64,000 nt of DNA from Agrococcus baldri (GTDB taxonomy: Bacteria > Actinomycetota > Actinomycetes > Actinomycetales > Microbacteriaceae), in contig BJUU01000004.1 in assembly GCA_007988785.1 (NCBI GenBank), forward strand, positions 1 to 64,000. Reading direction: 5' to 3'. The position numbers and the translations under genes were made by a program. Below, in pieces: positions 35,646 through 44,343 of the stretch (its first letter is position 1; the number at the start of each line of letters is the position of its first letter). The notes beneath the pieces were generated by a model that did not search any database, was not told the DNA's origin, and was given only the letters and a program-made list of their open reading frames with translations.

Positions 35646-36850
35646 CGCACCCCTTCCTCACCGAGCGCTCGCGGGGTTTCCTGCCGTCGCCGGTGCGCGA
35701 CGTGTGGGAGGCGTCGATGCAGCCGGGCATGATCTCGCTCGCCGGCGGCAACCCCGACCTCTCGCTCGGCGACCTCGACTGGGTCGCCGAGCACGCGGCG
35801 CGGCTGGTGCGCGAGCAGGGCCCGACGGTGCTGCAGTACGGCTCCGGCACGGGCACGACCGCGCTGCGCGAGGCCATCGTGCGGCTGATGGCGGCGGAGG
35901 ACGTGGCCGCGGATCCCGCCGCCATCCAGGTCACCGCCGGCTCGCAGCTGGCCCTCGACCTGGTGACGAAGGTGCTGTGCGAGCAGGGCGACACGGTGCT
36001 CGTGGAGGATCCGACCTACGTCGGCGCGCTCGGCACCTTCGGCGGCGCGGGGCTGCGCGTCGAGCACGTGGCGATGGACGCCGAGGGCCTCGTGCCCGCG
36101 GCGCTCGAGGAACGCATCCGCCACCTCGTCGCCGAGGGGCGCAGGCCCCGCATGCTCTACACGATCCCCAACTTCCAGAACCCGAGCGGCGCCACGCTCA
36201 GCGAGCGGCGGCGGCCGCAGATCGTCGAGCTCTGCCGCGCCGCCGGCATCCCGATCGTCGAGGACAACCCCTACGGCATGCTGACGACGACCCCGCACGC
36301 GCACGTGGCGCTGCACGAGCTCGACCCCGAGCACGTGATCTACCTCGGCACCTTCTCGAAGGTGCTCTCCCCCGGGCTGCGCGTCGGCTGGGCGGCGGCG
36401 CCGGGCTGGCTGCGGCGGCCGCTGCAGCTGGCCGCCGAGGCGACCGTCATCTGCGCCTCGCCGCTCGCGCAGGAGCTCGCGGCGCACTTCGTGCTCGAGC
36501 GGCCGTTCGAGGCCGAGATCGCCCGCGCCGCGGCCGTCTACGCCGAGCGCGCCGAAGCGATGCGGGCCGCCCTCGCGCCGGTGCTGCCGGCCGGGGCGAC
36601 GCTCTCGCGGCCGCAGGGCGGCTTCTTCTCGTGGCTCGCGCTGCCGGAGGGATGGAGCGCCGATGCGCTGCTCGACGCCGCGATCGACGAGCGGGTGGTG
36701 TTCGTGCCGGGCGCGGCCTTCCGCGCGCCGGGCGAGGGCGGCGGCGAGCTGCGCCTGGCCTACTCGTTCGAGTCGCCCGAGCGGCTCGCCGAGGGCGCTC
36801 GCAGGCTCGGCCGCGCGCTCGCGCGCGTGTCGGCGGCTCGCCCCGCCTGA
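35642..36850 (+). CDS. PLP-dependent aminotransferase, class I/II (2-aminoadipate/MocR type)
   Basis: This 402-residue fold-type I aminotransferase resembles the LysN/ARO8 and MocR catalytic domain group. Features are [13 protein letters not shown] at the N-terminus, the TPIPNF-like [15 protein letters not shown] stretch, EDNPYGML and the PLP lysine in [17 protein letters not shown]. No N-terminal GntR helix-turn-helix is present, so it is an enzyme and not a MocR regulator. Translation is coupled to the ureohydrolase through GTGA, suggesting that it transaminates the amine released by that enzyme (inference). Confidence 0.88.
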   Translation: MTHPFLTERSRGFLPSPVRDVWEASMQPGMISLAGGNPDLSLGDLDWVAEHAARLVREQGPTVLQYGSGTGTTALREAIVRLMAAEDVAADPAAIQVTAGSQLALDLVTKVLCEQGDTVLVEDPTYVGALGTFGGAGLRVEHVAMDAEGLVPAALEERIRHLVAEGRRPRMLYTIPNFQNPSGATLSERRRPQIVELCRAAGIPIVEDNPYGMLTTTPHAHVALHELDPEHVIYLGTFSKVLSPGLRVGWAAAPGWLRRPLQLAAEATVICASPLAQELAAHFVLERPFEAEIARAAAVYAERAEAMRAALAPVLPAGATLSRPQGGFFSWLALPEGWSADALLDAAIDERVVFVPGAAFRAPGEGGGELRLAYSFESPERLAEGARRLGRALARVSAARPA

Positions 36851-36914
36851 CCCGGCGGCCCCGCCCGGCGCCCGCCCCTCGCGAGCGCCCCGCGAACGCC
36901 CCCGCGAGCGCCCC

Positions 36915-37044
36915 GCGAGCTTCCCCGAAGCGCGCGTTTCGACGCTGAACCGCACCTCCTGGGGAAGCTCGCCGACCCGCCGTTCCGCGAGCTTCCCCGA
37001 AGCGCGCGTTTCGACGCTGAACGGCACGGTTCGGGGAAGCTCGC
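36915..37044. repeat. Paired 58-nt palindromic element, locus 3
   Basis: Two complete units (36915-36972 and 36987-37044) are spaced at the same 72-nt period. Both begin GCGAGCTTCCCC and end GGGGAAGCTCGC (12-bp perfect arms) with cores that differ by a few bases. The 14-nt spacer resembles that of locus 2. The pair lies between the aminotransferase and the prolyl oligopeptidase genes. Confidence 0.9.
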
Positions 37045-37120
37045 CGATCCGCCGGGCGGCTGTCGCTGCCGGCGTCGCGCCGGAGGCCGAGCGGGCCCCG
37101 GCTCTCGGCTCCGGCGCGCA

Positions 37121-37126
37121 TAGGGT
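37121..37126 (+). promoter_or_regulatory. -10 box of the prolyl oligopeptidase gene (leaderless)
   Basis: TAGGGT is followed by GGGCGG and the ATG, so transcription should start at or beside the start codon. Confidence 0.5.
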
Positions 37127-37132
37127 GGGCGG

Positions 37133-39268
37133 ATGCGGTATCCCGAGGTTCCCAGAGACGACACGGTCGAGACGATCCACGGGGAGGCCGTCGCCGATCC
37201 CTACCGCTGGCTGGAGGACGGCGACTCGGCGCGGACGCGCGCGTTCATCGAGGCGCAGAACGCGTTCGCCGAGCCCTTCCTCGCGGCGCTGCCGGCCCGC
37301 GCGGCCTTCCGCGAGCGGCTGACGGCCCTGCTCGAGGCGCCCACCCGCGGGTGCCCCTGGGTGCGCGGCGGCCGCGTCTTCGCCTGGCACTCCGACGGCC
37401 AGAACCAGCCGCTGCTCGTCACCGCCGACACGATCGACGGGCTCGACGGTACGGGCGACGCCGCGCCGCGCGTGCTGCTCGACCCCAACGCGCTCTCGGC
37501 CGACGGCACCGTCGCGGTGACCATGGCGAGCGTCTCGGCCGACGGCGCGCTGCTCGCCTACGGCACGGCCGACGGCGGCTCCGACTGGCGCACCATCCGC
37601 ATCCGCGACGTGGCCACCGGTGACGACCTCGCCGACGAGATCCCCTGGACGAAGTGGAACCACGCTGTCTGGCTGCCCGACGTCGGCGGCCGCCCGGCGT
37701 TCAGCTACTGGGCGTACGACGCGCCCGGCGGCGACGCGCTCACCGACGAGATGGGCGCCGGCAGGCTGATGCGGCACGTGGTCGGAACGCCCGTCGCCGA
37801 CGACGCCGTGCTCGTCTCCCGCCCCGAGCAGCCGCGCCTGTTCGCCCGCCACTGGCCGCGCGACGACGACTGGTTCGTGCTCTCGACCGACACCGGCTCG
37901 TCGAGCGGCAACGACCTCGCCGTGCGGCGGCACGACGAAGGGGCGGATGCGCTGCGGCAGCTGGTCACGGGCCACGAGCAGGAGTGGAGTGCGATCGGCA
38001 TCCACGACGGCAGCCTCTACGCCGTCACCGACGACGCTGCCGCCCGCTACCGGCTCGCGGCCTTCGACCTCGCGACCGGCGCCGAGCGCACCGTCGTGCC
38101 CGAGCACCCGCAGGACGTGCTGCTCGACGCCGCGCTCACCGCATCCGGCCTCGTGCTCGAGTACTCGCACGACGCCAGCCATCGCATGCAGCTCGCGAGC
38201 TTCGAGGGCGAGCTCGGCGACGCCGTGCCGCTGGGCGACGGCGTCTCGATCACCGCCTCGGAGGCGAGCGCGCGGTCGAGCACCGTGCTCGTCGCGACGC
38301 AGAGCTTCGTCGATCGCGGCACCCGGCACGTGGTCGAGGTCGAGGGCGGCCGCCTGCTCGCGCACCGCACGCTGCCGACGCCCGGGCCGGGCGCGCCCGC
38401 TGCCGCGACCCATCGCATCCGCACCGCCTCGAGCGACGGCGAGATCGTGCCGGCGTTCCTCGTGCGGCCCGCCGACGACCCCGGTGACGGCCCGCGGCCG
38501 ACCCTCATGTGGGGCTACGGCGGCTTCAACATCCCCATGAACCCGGGCTTCCGGGCGGTGCTCGCGGCCTGGGTGGCGGCGGGCGGCGTGCTCGTGGTGC
38601 CGAACCTGCGCGGCGGTGGCGAGTTCGGCTCCGAGTGGCACAAGGGCGGCACGAAGGAGCGCAAGCAGCAGGTCTTCGACGACCTGTTCGCGATCGCCGA
38701 GCACCTGATCGCCACCGGTGTGACGAGCCCTGCGCAGCTCGCCCTGCACGGCCGCTCGAACGGCGGGCTGCTGGCCGGCGCGGCGCTCACGCAGCGTCCC
38801 GAGCTGTGGGCGGCGGTGCTGCCGGGCGTCGGCGTGCTCGACATGCTGCGCTACCACCGCTTCACGATCGGCTGGGCGTGGGCGAGCGACTACGGCGACC
38901 CGGACGAGGCCGAGGCATTCTCGTACCTGCGGGCGTACTCGCCGCTGCACAGCGTGCGGCAGGGCGTGGCCTACCCTCCCACGCTCATCACCACCGGCGA
39001 CCACGACGACCGCGTCGTGCCGGCGCACTCGTTCAAGTTCGCCGCCGAGCTGCAGCGGGCGCAGTCGGCGGCCGGGCCGGGCGGCGGGGCGGATGCGCCG
39101 GTGCTGCTCTCGGTCGACACGCGCGCCGGGCACGGCATGGGCAAGCCGAAGGATGCCGCGGCGCTCGAGTTCGCCGACCAGCTCGCCTTCGCGGCGCACC
39201 ACACCGGGCTGGTCGTGGCGGCCGCGCCGGAGGCGGTCGACGAGCTGGCCGCGGAGGTGGGCGCGTGA
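37133..39268 (+). CDS. Prolyl oligopeptidase family serine peptidase (S9)
   Basis: This 711-residue cytosolic-type peptidase has an N-terminal DPYRWLED signature, a seven-bladed propeller (about 75-430) and a C-terminal alpha/beta hydrolase domain. The nucleophile is Ser542 in LHGRSNGGLL, with the Asp in TTGDHDDRVVP and the His in DTRAGHGMGKP. WGYGGFNIP and the FGSEWHKGGTKERKQ helix are family landmarks. There is no signal peptide. It hydrolyses proline-containing peptides, probably for nutrient turnover. The TPR gene begins inside its stop. Confidence 0.92.
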   Translation: MRYPEVPRDDTVETIHGEAVADPYRWLEDGDSARTRAFIEAQNAFAEPFLAALPARAAFRERLTALLEAPTRGCPWVRGGRVFAWHSDGQNQPLLVTADTIDGLDGTGDAAPRVLLDPNALSADGTVAVTMASVSADGALLAYGTADGGSDWRTIRIRDVATGDDLADEIPWTKWNHAVWLPDVGGRPAFSYWAYDAPGGDALTDEMGAGRLMRHVVGTPVADDAVLVSRPEQPRLFARHWPRDDDWFVLSTDTGSSSGNDLAVRRHDEGADALRQLVTGHEQEWSAIGIHDGSLYAVTDDAAARYRLAAFDLATGAERTVVPEHPQDVLLDAALTASGLVLEYSHDASHRMQLASFEGELGDAVPLGDGVSITASEASARSSTVLVATQSFVDRGTRHVVEVEGGRLLAHRTLPTPGPGAPAAATHRIRTASSDGEIVPAFLVRPADDPGDGPRPTLMWGYGGFNIPMNPGFRAVLAAWVAAGGVLVVPNLRGGGEFGSEWHKGGTKERKQQVFDDLFAIAEHLIATGVTSPAQLALHGRSNGGLLAGAALTQRPELWAAVLPGVGVLDMLRYHRFTIGWAWASDYGDPDEAEAFSYLRAYSPLHSVRQGVAYPPTLITTGDHDDRVVPAHSFKFAAELQRAQSAAGPGGGADAPVLLSVDTRAGHGMGKPKDAAALEFADQLAFAAHHTGLVVAAAPEAVDELAAEVGA

Positions 39269-39768
39269 GCGCGACCTCGGCCTGGGAGGAGCGGGTGGCC
39301 GCGCTCTGGGCGCGCTTCGACGAGCTGCCGCGCGACGAGGCGGTCGCGGCGATGCGTGCGCTGGCGGATGCGCACCCGGGCACCGACGGACGGGCCGCGT
39401 TCGAGCTCGCCGGCATGCTCGACTCGCACGGCTACGAGCAGGAGGCGGAGCGCGAGTACGAGCGGGCGCTCGCGCTCGGGCTCGAGCCCGAGCAGCACGC
39501 GCAGCTGGCCGTGCAGTACGGCTCGACGCTGCGCAACACCGGCCGCCTCGACGACGCCATCGCGGTGCTCGAGGCCGCGCCGGCGCATCCCTCGACCGGC
39601 GCCGCACCGCGGGTGTTCCTCGCGCTCGCGCTGCACTCGGCAGGGCGGCACGACGAGGCGATGCGCGTCGTCGTGGAGGCGATCGAGCCGACGCTCCCCC
39701 GCTACAACCGCTCGGTGCGCGGCTATGCGGCCGCGCTCACCGACGCACCCGCCGACCCGGCGGCCTGA
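39265..39768 (+). CDS. Tetratricopeptide-repeat protein
   Basis: The 167-residue soluble protein is built of TPR-like helical pairs. Clear repeats are YEQEAEREYERALALGLEPEQ, QYGSTLRNTGRLDDAIAVLEAAP and ALALHSAGRHDEAMRVVVEAI, matching the W-LG-Y-A-F-A-P pattern. The GTG start overlaps the oligopeptidase stop (GTGA). TPR proteins of this size usually bind another protein, and the partner is unknown. Confidence 0.82.
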   Translation: MSATSAWEERVAALWARFDELPRDEAVAAMRALADAHPGTDGRAAFELAGMLDSHGYEQEAEREYERALALGLEPEQHAQLAVQYGSTLRNTGRLDDAIAVLEAAPAHPSTGAAPRVFLALALHSAGRHDEAMRVVVEAIEPTLPRYNRSVRGYAAALTDAPADPAA

Positions 39769-39811
39769 GCCGCCCGCGCCCTCGCGCCCGGCAGCGCGCC
39801 GGGGCCGCGGG

Positions 39812-40879
39812 TCAGGCGACGGAGACCGCCGCGAGCGCGGCCGCCACGTCGCGATGCACGTCGAGCAGGGGCGCGGTGCGCTCGGCCGGCCCGCGGCCGA
39901 AGCCGCACTCGGTGGCCACGCCGAAGCCCGCGGCACCCGCGAGCTCGGGCACGGCCGCCCGCGCGGCCGCGGCACGGCGCAGCGCCCCGGCGACGCCGTC
40001 CTCGTGGTGCACGAGCCCCAGGAACACCTGGTTGCGGCCCCAGCCGATGCCGGCGAGCGGCGCGAAGTAGGCCTCGTCGTCGCGCTCGATCGGCACCGGC
40101 AGGTGGATCCAGTCGACCGGCCGCGACGCGGCACCCAGCACGCCGCGGATCACGGCGGCGAGCGTGCCGGCGTCCTCGGGCTGCACGAAGTGCGCCTCCT
40201 CCACGTCGCCGTAGCAGAGGTGGTAGCCGAGCTCGACGCCCTGCGGCACCCAGCCGCCCACCTCGGTGAGCCGGTCGACGACGCCCTGCAGCGCATCCGC
40301 ACCCCACCACGGCTCGATCGCGAACGCGGGCCTGCGGTCGCGCTCGAGGATGGCGAACTCGACCGCCGCATCCCACTGGATCGCGAGCCGCTCGTGCGGG
40401 ACGGCCGCGAGGATGGCGGCGAGCTCGGCCCGCAGCGCCTCGCGGTAGACCGGCTCGAAGGCCGCGCGGCTGTCGGCCTCGATGAAGGCGCCGACGATCG
40501 CCACGGGCGTCGGCAGCGACACCTGGAAGCGCGTGCCCGCGGCGATGACGCCCCGCTCCTGCAACGCGGCGAAGCGCTCGTACGAGTCGATCGCGGCGGC
40601 CGCGTAGCCGAGCTCCGGCAGCACCACCTCGCCCGTGACCCGGAACGGGCGCACGTCGAAGGTGTCGCGGATGCGGTGGCCCGGCTCCCCGACGCGCTCG
40701 AGGCCGGGCGTCGCGTCGAAGCGGATGGTCTGGAACTGGATCCAGTAGAAGCGCTCGCCGACCTCGCCGTCGGGGATGCGCGGCACGGTGTCGAGCCGAT
40801 CGGCGACGATGCGGAACACCGACTCGGCGTCCGGCTGGTTGATGCTGCCGACGAGGTGGGTCGGGACTGCTGCGCTCAT
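39812..40879 (-). CDS. MetE/UROD-superfamily-like protein, uncharacterised
   Basis: This 355-residue protein looks like a single TIM barrel of the cobalamin-independent methionine synthase (MetE) C-terminal type. The opening LVGSINQPDAESVFRIV and IPDGEVGERFYWIQFQ, the PTPVAIVGAF strand, a Cys/His motif ELGYHLCYGDVEEAHF, then HLPVP and the late Cys in GVATECGFGR all fit the zinc-ligand pattern of that superfamily. It lacks the N-terminal half of MetE and has no methionine gene beside it. The exact reaction is unknown. A methyl or alkyl transfer to a thiol is a reasonable idea (inference). Confidence 0.6.
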   Translation of the reverse strand: MSAAVPTHLVGSINQPDAESVFRIVADRLDTVPRIPDGEVGERFYWIQFQTIRFDATPGLERVGEPGHRIRDTFDVRPFRVTGEVVLPELGYAAAAIDSYERFAALQERGVIAAGTRFQVSLPTPVAIVGAFIEADSRAAFEPVYREALRAELAAILAAVPHERLAIQWDAAVEFAILERDRRPAFAIEPWWGADALQGVVDRLTEVGGWVPQGVELGYHLCYGDVEEAHFVQPEDAGTLAAVIRGVLGAASRPVDWIHLPVPIERDDEAYFAPLAGIGWGRNQVFLGLVHHEDGVAGALRRAAAARAAVPELAGAAGFGVATECGFGRGPAERTAPLLDVHRDVAAALAAVSVA

Positions 40880-40936
40880 GCCCCCATCATGCGGCCGATG
40901 GGCGCGTCGCGCTCGACTGTGACGCAGGATGACGCA

Positions 40937-40964
40937 GCGCCCGGCCTCCTGGGAGACCGGGCGC
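40937..40964 (-). terminator. Terminator after the ybdD-like gene
   Basis: An 8-bp GC stem (GCGCCCGG and CCGGGCGC) with a 12-nt loop lies 19 bp past the stop codon. Confidence 0.65.
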
Positions 40965-40982
40965 CGCCTGGGGTGCGCCGCC

Positions 40983-41177
40983 TCAGCAGCAGCGGCCCTC
41001 GGGGTTGGCGTTCTGGCGCGCGTACTCGTCGCGCCAGAACTGCCGCTCCGTCATCGGCTCGCGATCCGGGTGCACGCGGCGCTCGTGGTCGAGGTACGCC
41101 TGGTACTTCGACTCGCCGGTGACGCCCCTCGCCCACCAGAGGAAGCCGCCCCAGGCCCGCTTGACCACGTCGGCCAT
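40983..41177 (-). CDS. YbdD/YjiX family small protein, CstA partner
   Basis: The 64-residue protein matches the YbdD/YjiX family: FLWWARGVTGESKYQAYLDH, then PMTERQFWRDEYARQNANP, and the terminal GRCC. These small proteins are needed for transport by CstA/BtsT-type permeases. The start overlaps the cstA stop in TGATG, so the pair is coupled. Two terminal cysteines are a normal feature of the family. Confidence 0.92.
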   Translation of the reverse strand: MADVVKRAWGGFLWWARGVTGESKYQAYLDHERRVHPDREPMTERQFWRDEYARQNANPEGRCC

Positions 41178-43408
41178 CAGTGGCCGCCGACGTGCTTGTG
41201 CTCGTCGGGCACGGCGTCCCAGCGCTGCTGCAGCTCGCGCTCCTCCGCCGTCGGCAGGAAGCCGGCCGGGGCGAACATGCGCGACTCGACGCGAGCGTCC
41301 TCGTGGTCGACCACCTCGGTGGAGCGCAGCGCCTTGATGACGTGCGCGATCGAGAAGCCGATCACCACGAGCGTCAGCACCACGAAGATCACCGACAGCG
41401 AGCCCTGCACGAAGGTGTTGCGCACCACCGCCTCCATCGCGGGCACGCCCTCGGCGGTGCCGAAGGAGGTCTCGCCCGCCTCGAGCGCACCGCGGAAGGC
41501 GAAGTGGTTCGCCCAGTAGCCCACCTGCGGCACCGGCGAGAACACCTTGAACGCCGAGGCGGTGACGGTGATGACGGTGACGAACGCGAGCGGCAGCGCC
41601 ACGATCCACAGCAGCTTGAACGAGCGCCGCTTCGCCACGATGGCGAGCACGATCGCGAGCGCGATCGCCGCCAGCAGCTGGTTGGCGATGCCGAACAGCG
41701 GGAAGAGCGTGTTGATGCCGCCGAGCGGGTCGGTGACGCCCATCAGCAGCACCGCGCCCCACGCGGCGACCATGATCGCCGTGCAGATCCAGGCGCCCAG
41801 GTTCCAGGACGTGTCCTTGAACTTCGGGATGACGTTGCCGAGCGAGTCCTGCAGCATGAAGCGCGCCACACGGGTGCCGGCGTCGACCGCGGTGAGGATG
41901 AACAGCGCCTCGAACATGATCGCGAAGTGGTACCAGAAGGCCATCATGCTGGGCCCGCCGATCCACGAATGCATGATCTGGGCGAGGCCGAGGGCGAGCG
42001 TCGGCGCGCCGCCGGTGCGGGAGACGACCGACTCCTCGCCGACCGCCGCTGCGGTCTGCGAGAGCTGCTCTGGCGTCACGCTGACACCGGTGAGCCCGAG
42101 GGACTGCACGAACGCGGCCGCGCCCTCGACGGTGCCCTGCGTGTTGGCGGCGGCCGAGTTCATGGCGTAGTAGATGCCCTGGTCGATCGAGATCGCGGCG
42201 ACGAGCGCCATGATCGCCACGAACGACTCCATCAGCATGCCGCCGTAGCCGAGCATGCGGGTCTGCTTCTCCTTCTCCACCATCTTCGGCGTGGTGCCGG
42301 AGGCGATGAGCGCGTGGAAGCCGGAGAGGGCGCCGCAGGCGATGGTCACGAACAGGAACGGGAAGAGCGAGCCGGGCCACACGGGGCCGGTGTCGCCGGA
42401 GGCGAACTCGGTGAACGCCGGCACCGAGATCTCCGGGCGCACGACGATGATCGCGACCGCGAGGCCGGCGATGACGCCGATCTTCATGAAGGTCGAGAGG
42501 TAGTCGCGCGGCGTCAGCAGGATCCACACCGGCAGCACCGCGGCGACGAAGCCGTAGATGACGATGCCCCAGGCGATCGTGACGCGGTCGAGCGTGAAGA
42601 GCTCCTGGCCCCATGCGGTCTCGGCGACCATGCCGCCGCCGATGATCGCCGCCATCAGCAGCGCGAAGCCGATCACCGAGATCTCGAGCACCTTGCCGGG
42701 GCGGATCCAGCGCAGGTACGCGCCCATGAACAGCGCGATCGGGATGGTCATGGCGACCGAGAAGACGCCCCACGGGCTCTCGCCGAGCGCGTTCACGACC
42801 ACGAGCGCGAGGATCGCCGTGATGATCACCATGATGAGCAGCGTCGCGACGATGGCGGCGGCGCCGCCGATCCGGCCGAACTCGTCCTTCGCCATCTGGC
42901 CGAGCGAGCGGCCGCCGCGGCGCATCGAGAAGAACAGCACGAGGTAGTCCTGCACCGCGCCGGCGAGCACGACGCCGACGATGATCCAGATCGTGCCGGG
43001 CAGGTAGCCCATCTGGGCCGCCAGCACGGGGCCGACGAGCGGGCCGGCGCCGGCGATGGCGGCGAAGTGGTGCCCGAAGAGCACGCGGCGGTCGGTGGCG
43101 ACGTAGTCGCGGCCGTTCGCGAGGTACTCGGCGGGCGTCGCGCGGGTGTCGTCGGGCTTGACGAGCTTGCGCTCGATGTACTTGGAGTAGAAGCGGTAGA
43201 AGATCAGGTAGGTCGCGACCGAGGCGAACACGAACCAGATCGCGTTGACGGTCTCGCCGCGCACCAGGGCGAGCATCACCCACGCCGTGCCGCCGAGCAG
43301 CGCGATGGCCGCCCAGATGATGATCTTCAGCGGTGTCCACCGCTTGCTGGATGTCTCCTCGGCTGCCGCGGGCGGCAGCTCGGGCTTCGATGTGGCGACG
43401 TCGGCCAT
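41177..43408 (-). CDS. cstA: CstA/BtsT-family peptide or pyruvate permease
   Basis: This 743-residue permease has about 16-18 membrane helices. The family regions FGHHFAAIAGAGPLVGPVLAAQMGYLPG and SMRRGGRSLGQMAKDE are present, and FHALIASGTTPKM and FGIANQLLAAIALAI mark the second half. CstA/BtsT proteins import peptides under carbon starvation, or pyruvate with protons. It is followed directly by its small partner. A promoter with CTGACG and TAGGAT (17-nt spacer) lies 49 bp upstream. Its -10 shares TCCTATA with the sugar-cluster operators, but the palindrome is not complete. Confidence 0.93.
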   Translation of the reverse strand: MADVATSKPELPPAAAEETSSKRWTPLKIIIWAAIALLGGTAWVMLALVRGETVNAIWFVFASVATYLIFYRFYSKYIERKLVKPDDTRATPAEYLANGRDYVATDRRVLFGHHFAAIAGAGPLVGPVLAAQMGYLPGTIWIIVGVVLAGAVQDYLVLFFSMRRGGRSLGQMAKDEFGRIGGAAAIVATLLIMVIITAILALVVVNALGESPWGVFSVAMTIPIALFMGAYLRWIRPGKVLEISVIGFALLMAAIIGGGMVAETAWGQELFTLDRVTIAWGIVIYGFVAAVLPVWILLTPRDYLSTFMKIGVIAGLAVAIIVVRPEISVPAFTEFASGDTGPVWPGSLFPFLFVTIACGALSGFHALIASGTTPKMVEKEKQTRMLGYGGMLMESFVAIMALVAAISIDQGIYYAMNSAAANTQGTVEGAAAFVQSLGLTGVSVTPEQLSQTAAAVGEESVVSRTGGAPTLALGLAQIMHSWIGGPSMMAFWYHFAIMFEALFILTAVDAGTRVARFMLQDSLGNVIPKFKDTSWNLGAWICTAIMVAAWGAVLLMGVTDPLGGINTLFPLFGIANQLLAAIALAIVLAIVAKRRSFKLLWIVALPLAFVTVITVTASAFKVFSPVPQVGYWANHFAFRGALEAGETSFGTAEGVPAMEAVVRNTFVQGSLSVIFVVLTLVVIGFSIAHVIKALRSTEVVDHEDARVESRMFAPAGFLPTAEERELQQRWDAVPDEHKHVGGH

Positions 43409-43456
43409 CGTGTGGTCCTGTCTGGGTGTAACGGCGTTAGGGGGTTACCCAGAGAA

Positions 43457-43485
43457 ATCCTATACGGGCCACAGGCGAGCGTCAG
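43457..43485 (-). promoter_or_regulatory. cstA promoter
   Basis: On the minus strand a CTGACG -35 (43480-43485) and a TAGGAT -10 (43457-43462) are 17 nt apart. The -35 overlaps the stop of the upstream nucleotidyltransferase gene. Confidence 0.6.
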
Positions 43486-44333
43486 ACCCCGGATCCGCCG
43501 CCCCGCTCGGCGACCGCCGCCGACACCCGCTCGAGCAGCCGCCGGGCGCGCTCCACCGCCGCCACGAGCGCGGGGCCGGATGCGTCCCCGAGCGCGAGCG
43601 CGTCGGTCACGTCGGTCGCGAACCCGGCGGGTGCGTGCGGCAGCCGCGCCGCGGCGGCCACCAGGCCCTTCTCGTTCGTCGACCACCGCAGGTCGCGGCC
43701 GTGGATCGCGTGCGCGGCGATCAGCGCGGCGTGCGCGAGGCACAGCGCGACGTAGGCGGCGTCGGCGCGGGTCGCCGCCTTCGCGGCCGCGTCGATCGTG
43801 AAGCCCGCCTCCCAGAGGCGGCCGGCGAGCGCCGATCCGAGCGCCGGCGGCATCGCCTGCATGCGCCCGCGACGCTCCTCGAGCGCGCCGCTCGGATCCG
43901 CGAGCATCCGGCCGAGGGCCAGCTCGCCGCAGTAGGCGACGTCGAGGAAGCCGTGCGGATGCCCCGGCTGGGCGTGGAAGGCCAGCTCACCGCGCTGCGC
44001 GCGCTGCCACTGCGCCTCGACGCGGTCGAGGTCGCGGCGGATCCAGTCGACGCGGGTGCCGTCGACCACGAGCCAGGCGCCGCCGTCGACCCAGGGGCCC
44101 CACGCGCCCGACGGCGTCCAGCGCGCGGGCGGCGCCGACGCATCCGACCACTCCTGGGCCAGCCCCGCGATCGCCGCCTCGTCGACGGCGCCGCGCAGGT
44201 AGACGCCGAGATCGGCATCGGAGCCCTGCGTCGCCGCGCCACGGGCGCGAGAGCCGCCCAGCACCACGCCCTCGACGCCGCCGATGCTGCTGAGGTCGCT
44301 CGCCATGGCGAACAGGGTGGCGTCGTCGAGCAC
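43482..44333 (-). CDS. Nucleotidyltransferase-domain protein
   Basis: The 283-residue protein has an N-terminal polymerase-beta-type nucleotidyltransferase fold. GGSRARGAATQGSDADLGVYL carries the GS and DxD residues, and a third acid lies in VDGTRVDWI. An all-helical C-terminal half follows. The arrangement recalls aminoglycoside nucleotidyltransferases and related streptomycin 3''-adenylyltransferase-like proteins, but the target is unknown. The GTG at 44333 is 10 bp past the tetR stop, so the genes may be co-transcribed. Confidence 0.78.
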   Translation of the reverse strand: MLDDATLFAMASDLSSIGGVEGVVLGGSRARGAATQGSDADLGVYLRGAVDEAAIAGLAQEWSDASAPPARWTPSGAWGPWVDGGAWLVVDGTRVDWIRRDLDRVEAQWQRAQRGELAFHAQPGHPHGFLDVAYCGELALGRMLADPSGALEERRGRMQAMPPALGSALAGRLWEAGFTIDAAAKAATRADAAYVALCLAHAALIAAHAIHGRDLRWSTNEKGLVAAAARLPHAPAGFATDVTDALALGDASGPALVAAVERARRLLERVSAAVAERGGGSGV

Positions 44334-44343
44334 GATCGGGAGC

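Noticed and set aside
35642-36850. MocR-type transcription regulator
   Set aside because: The protein begins at the aminotransferase domain and has no GntR helix-turn-helix.
2983-37044. CRISPR-like arrays at the 58-nt repeats
   Set aside because: Only two units per locus, the whole unit is palindromic, the 14-nt spacers are too short and similar between loci, and no cas gene is present.
35561-39607. A 1,348-residue minus-strand open frame, and similar long Arg/Gly/Ala-rich frames throughout
   Set aside because: They are antisense shadows of recognised genes (aminotransferase, prolyl oligopeptidase) with no domain pattern, as expected at this GC content.
43425-43450. GTAAC...GTTAC inverted repeat before cstA as an operator
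   Set aside because: Arms of only 5 bp, with an 11-nt centre; not separable from chance.
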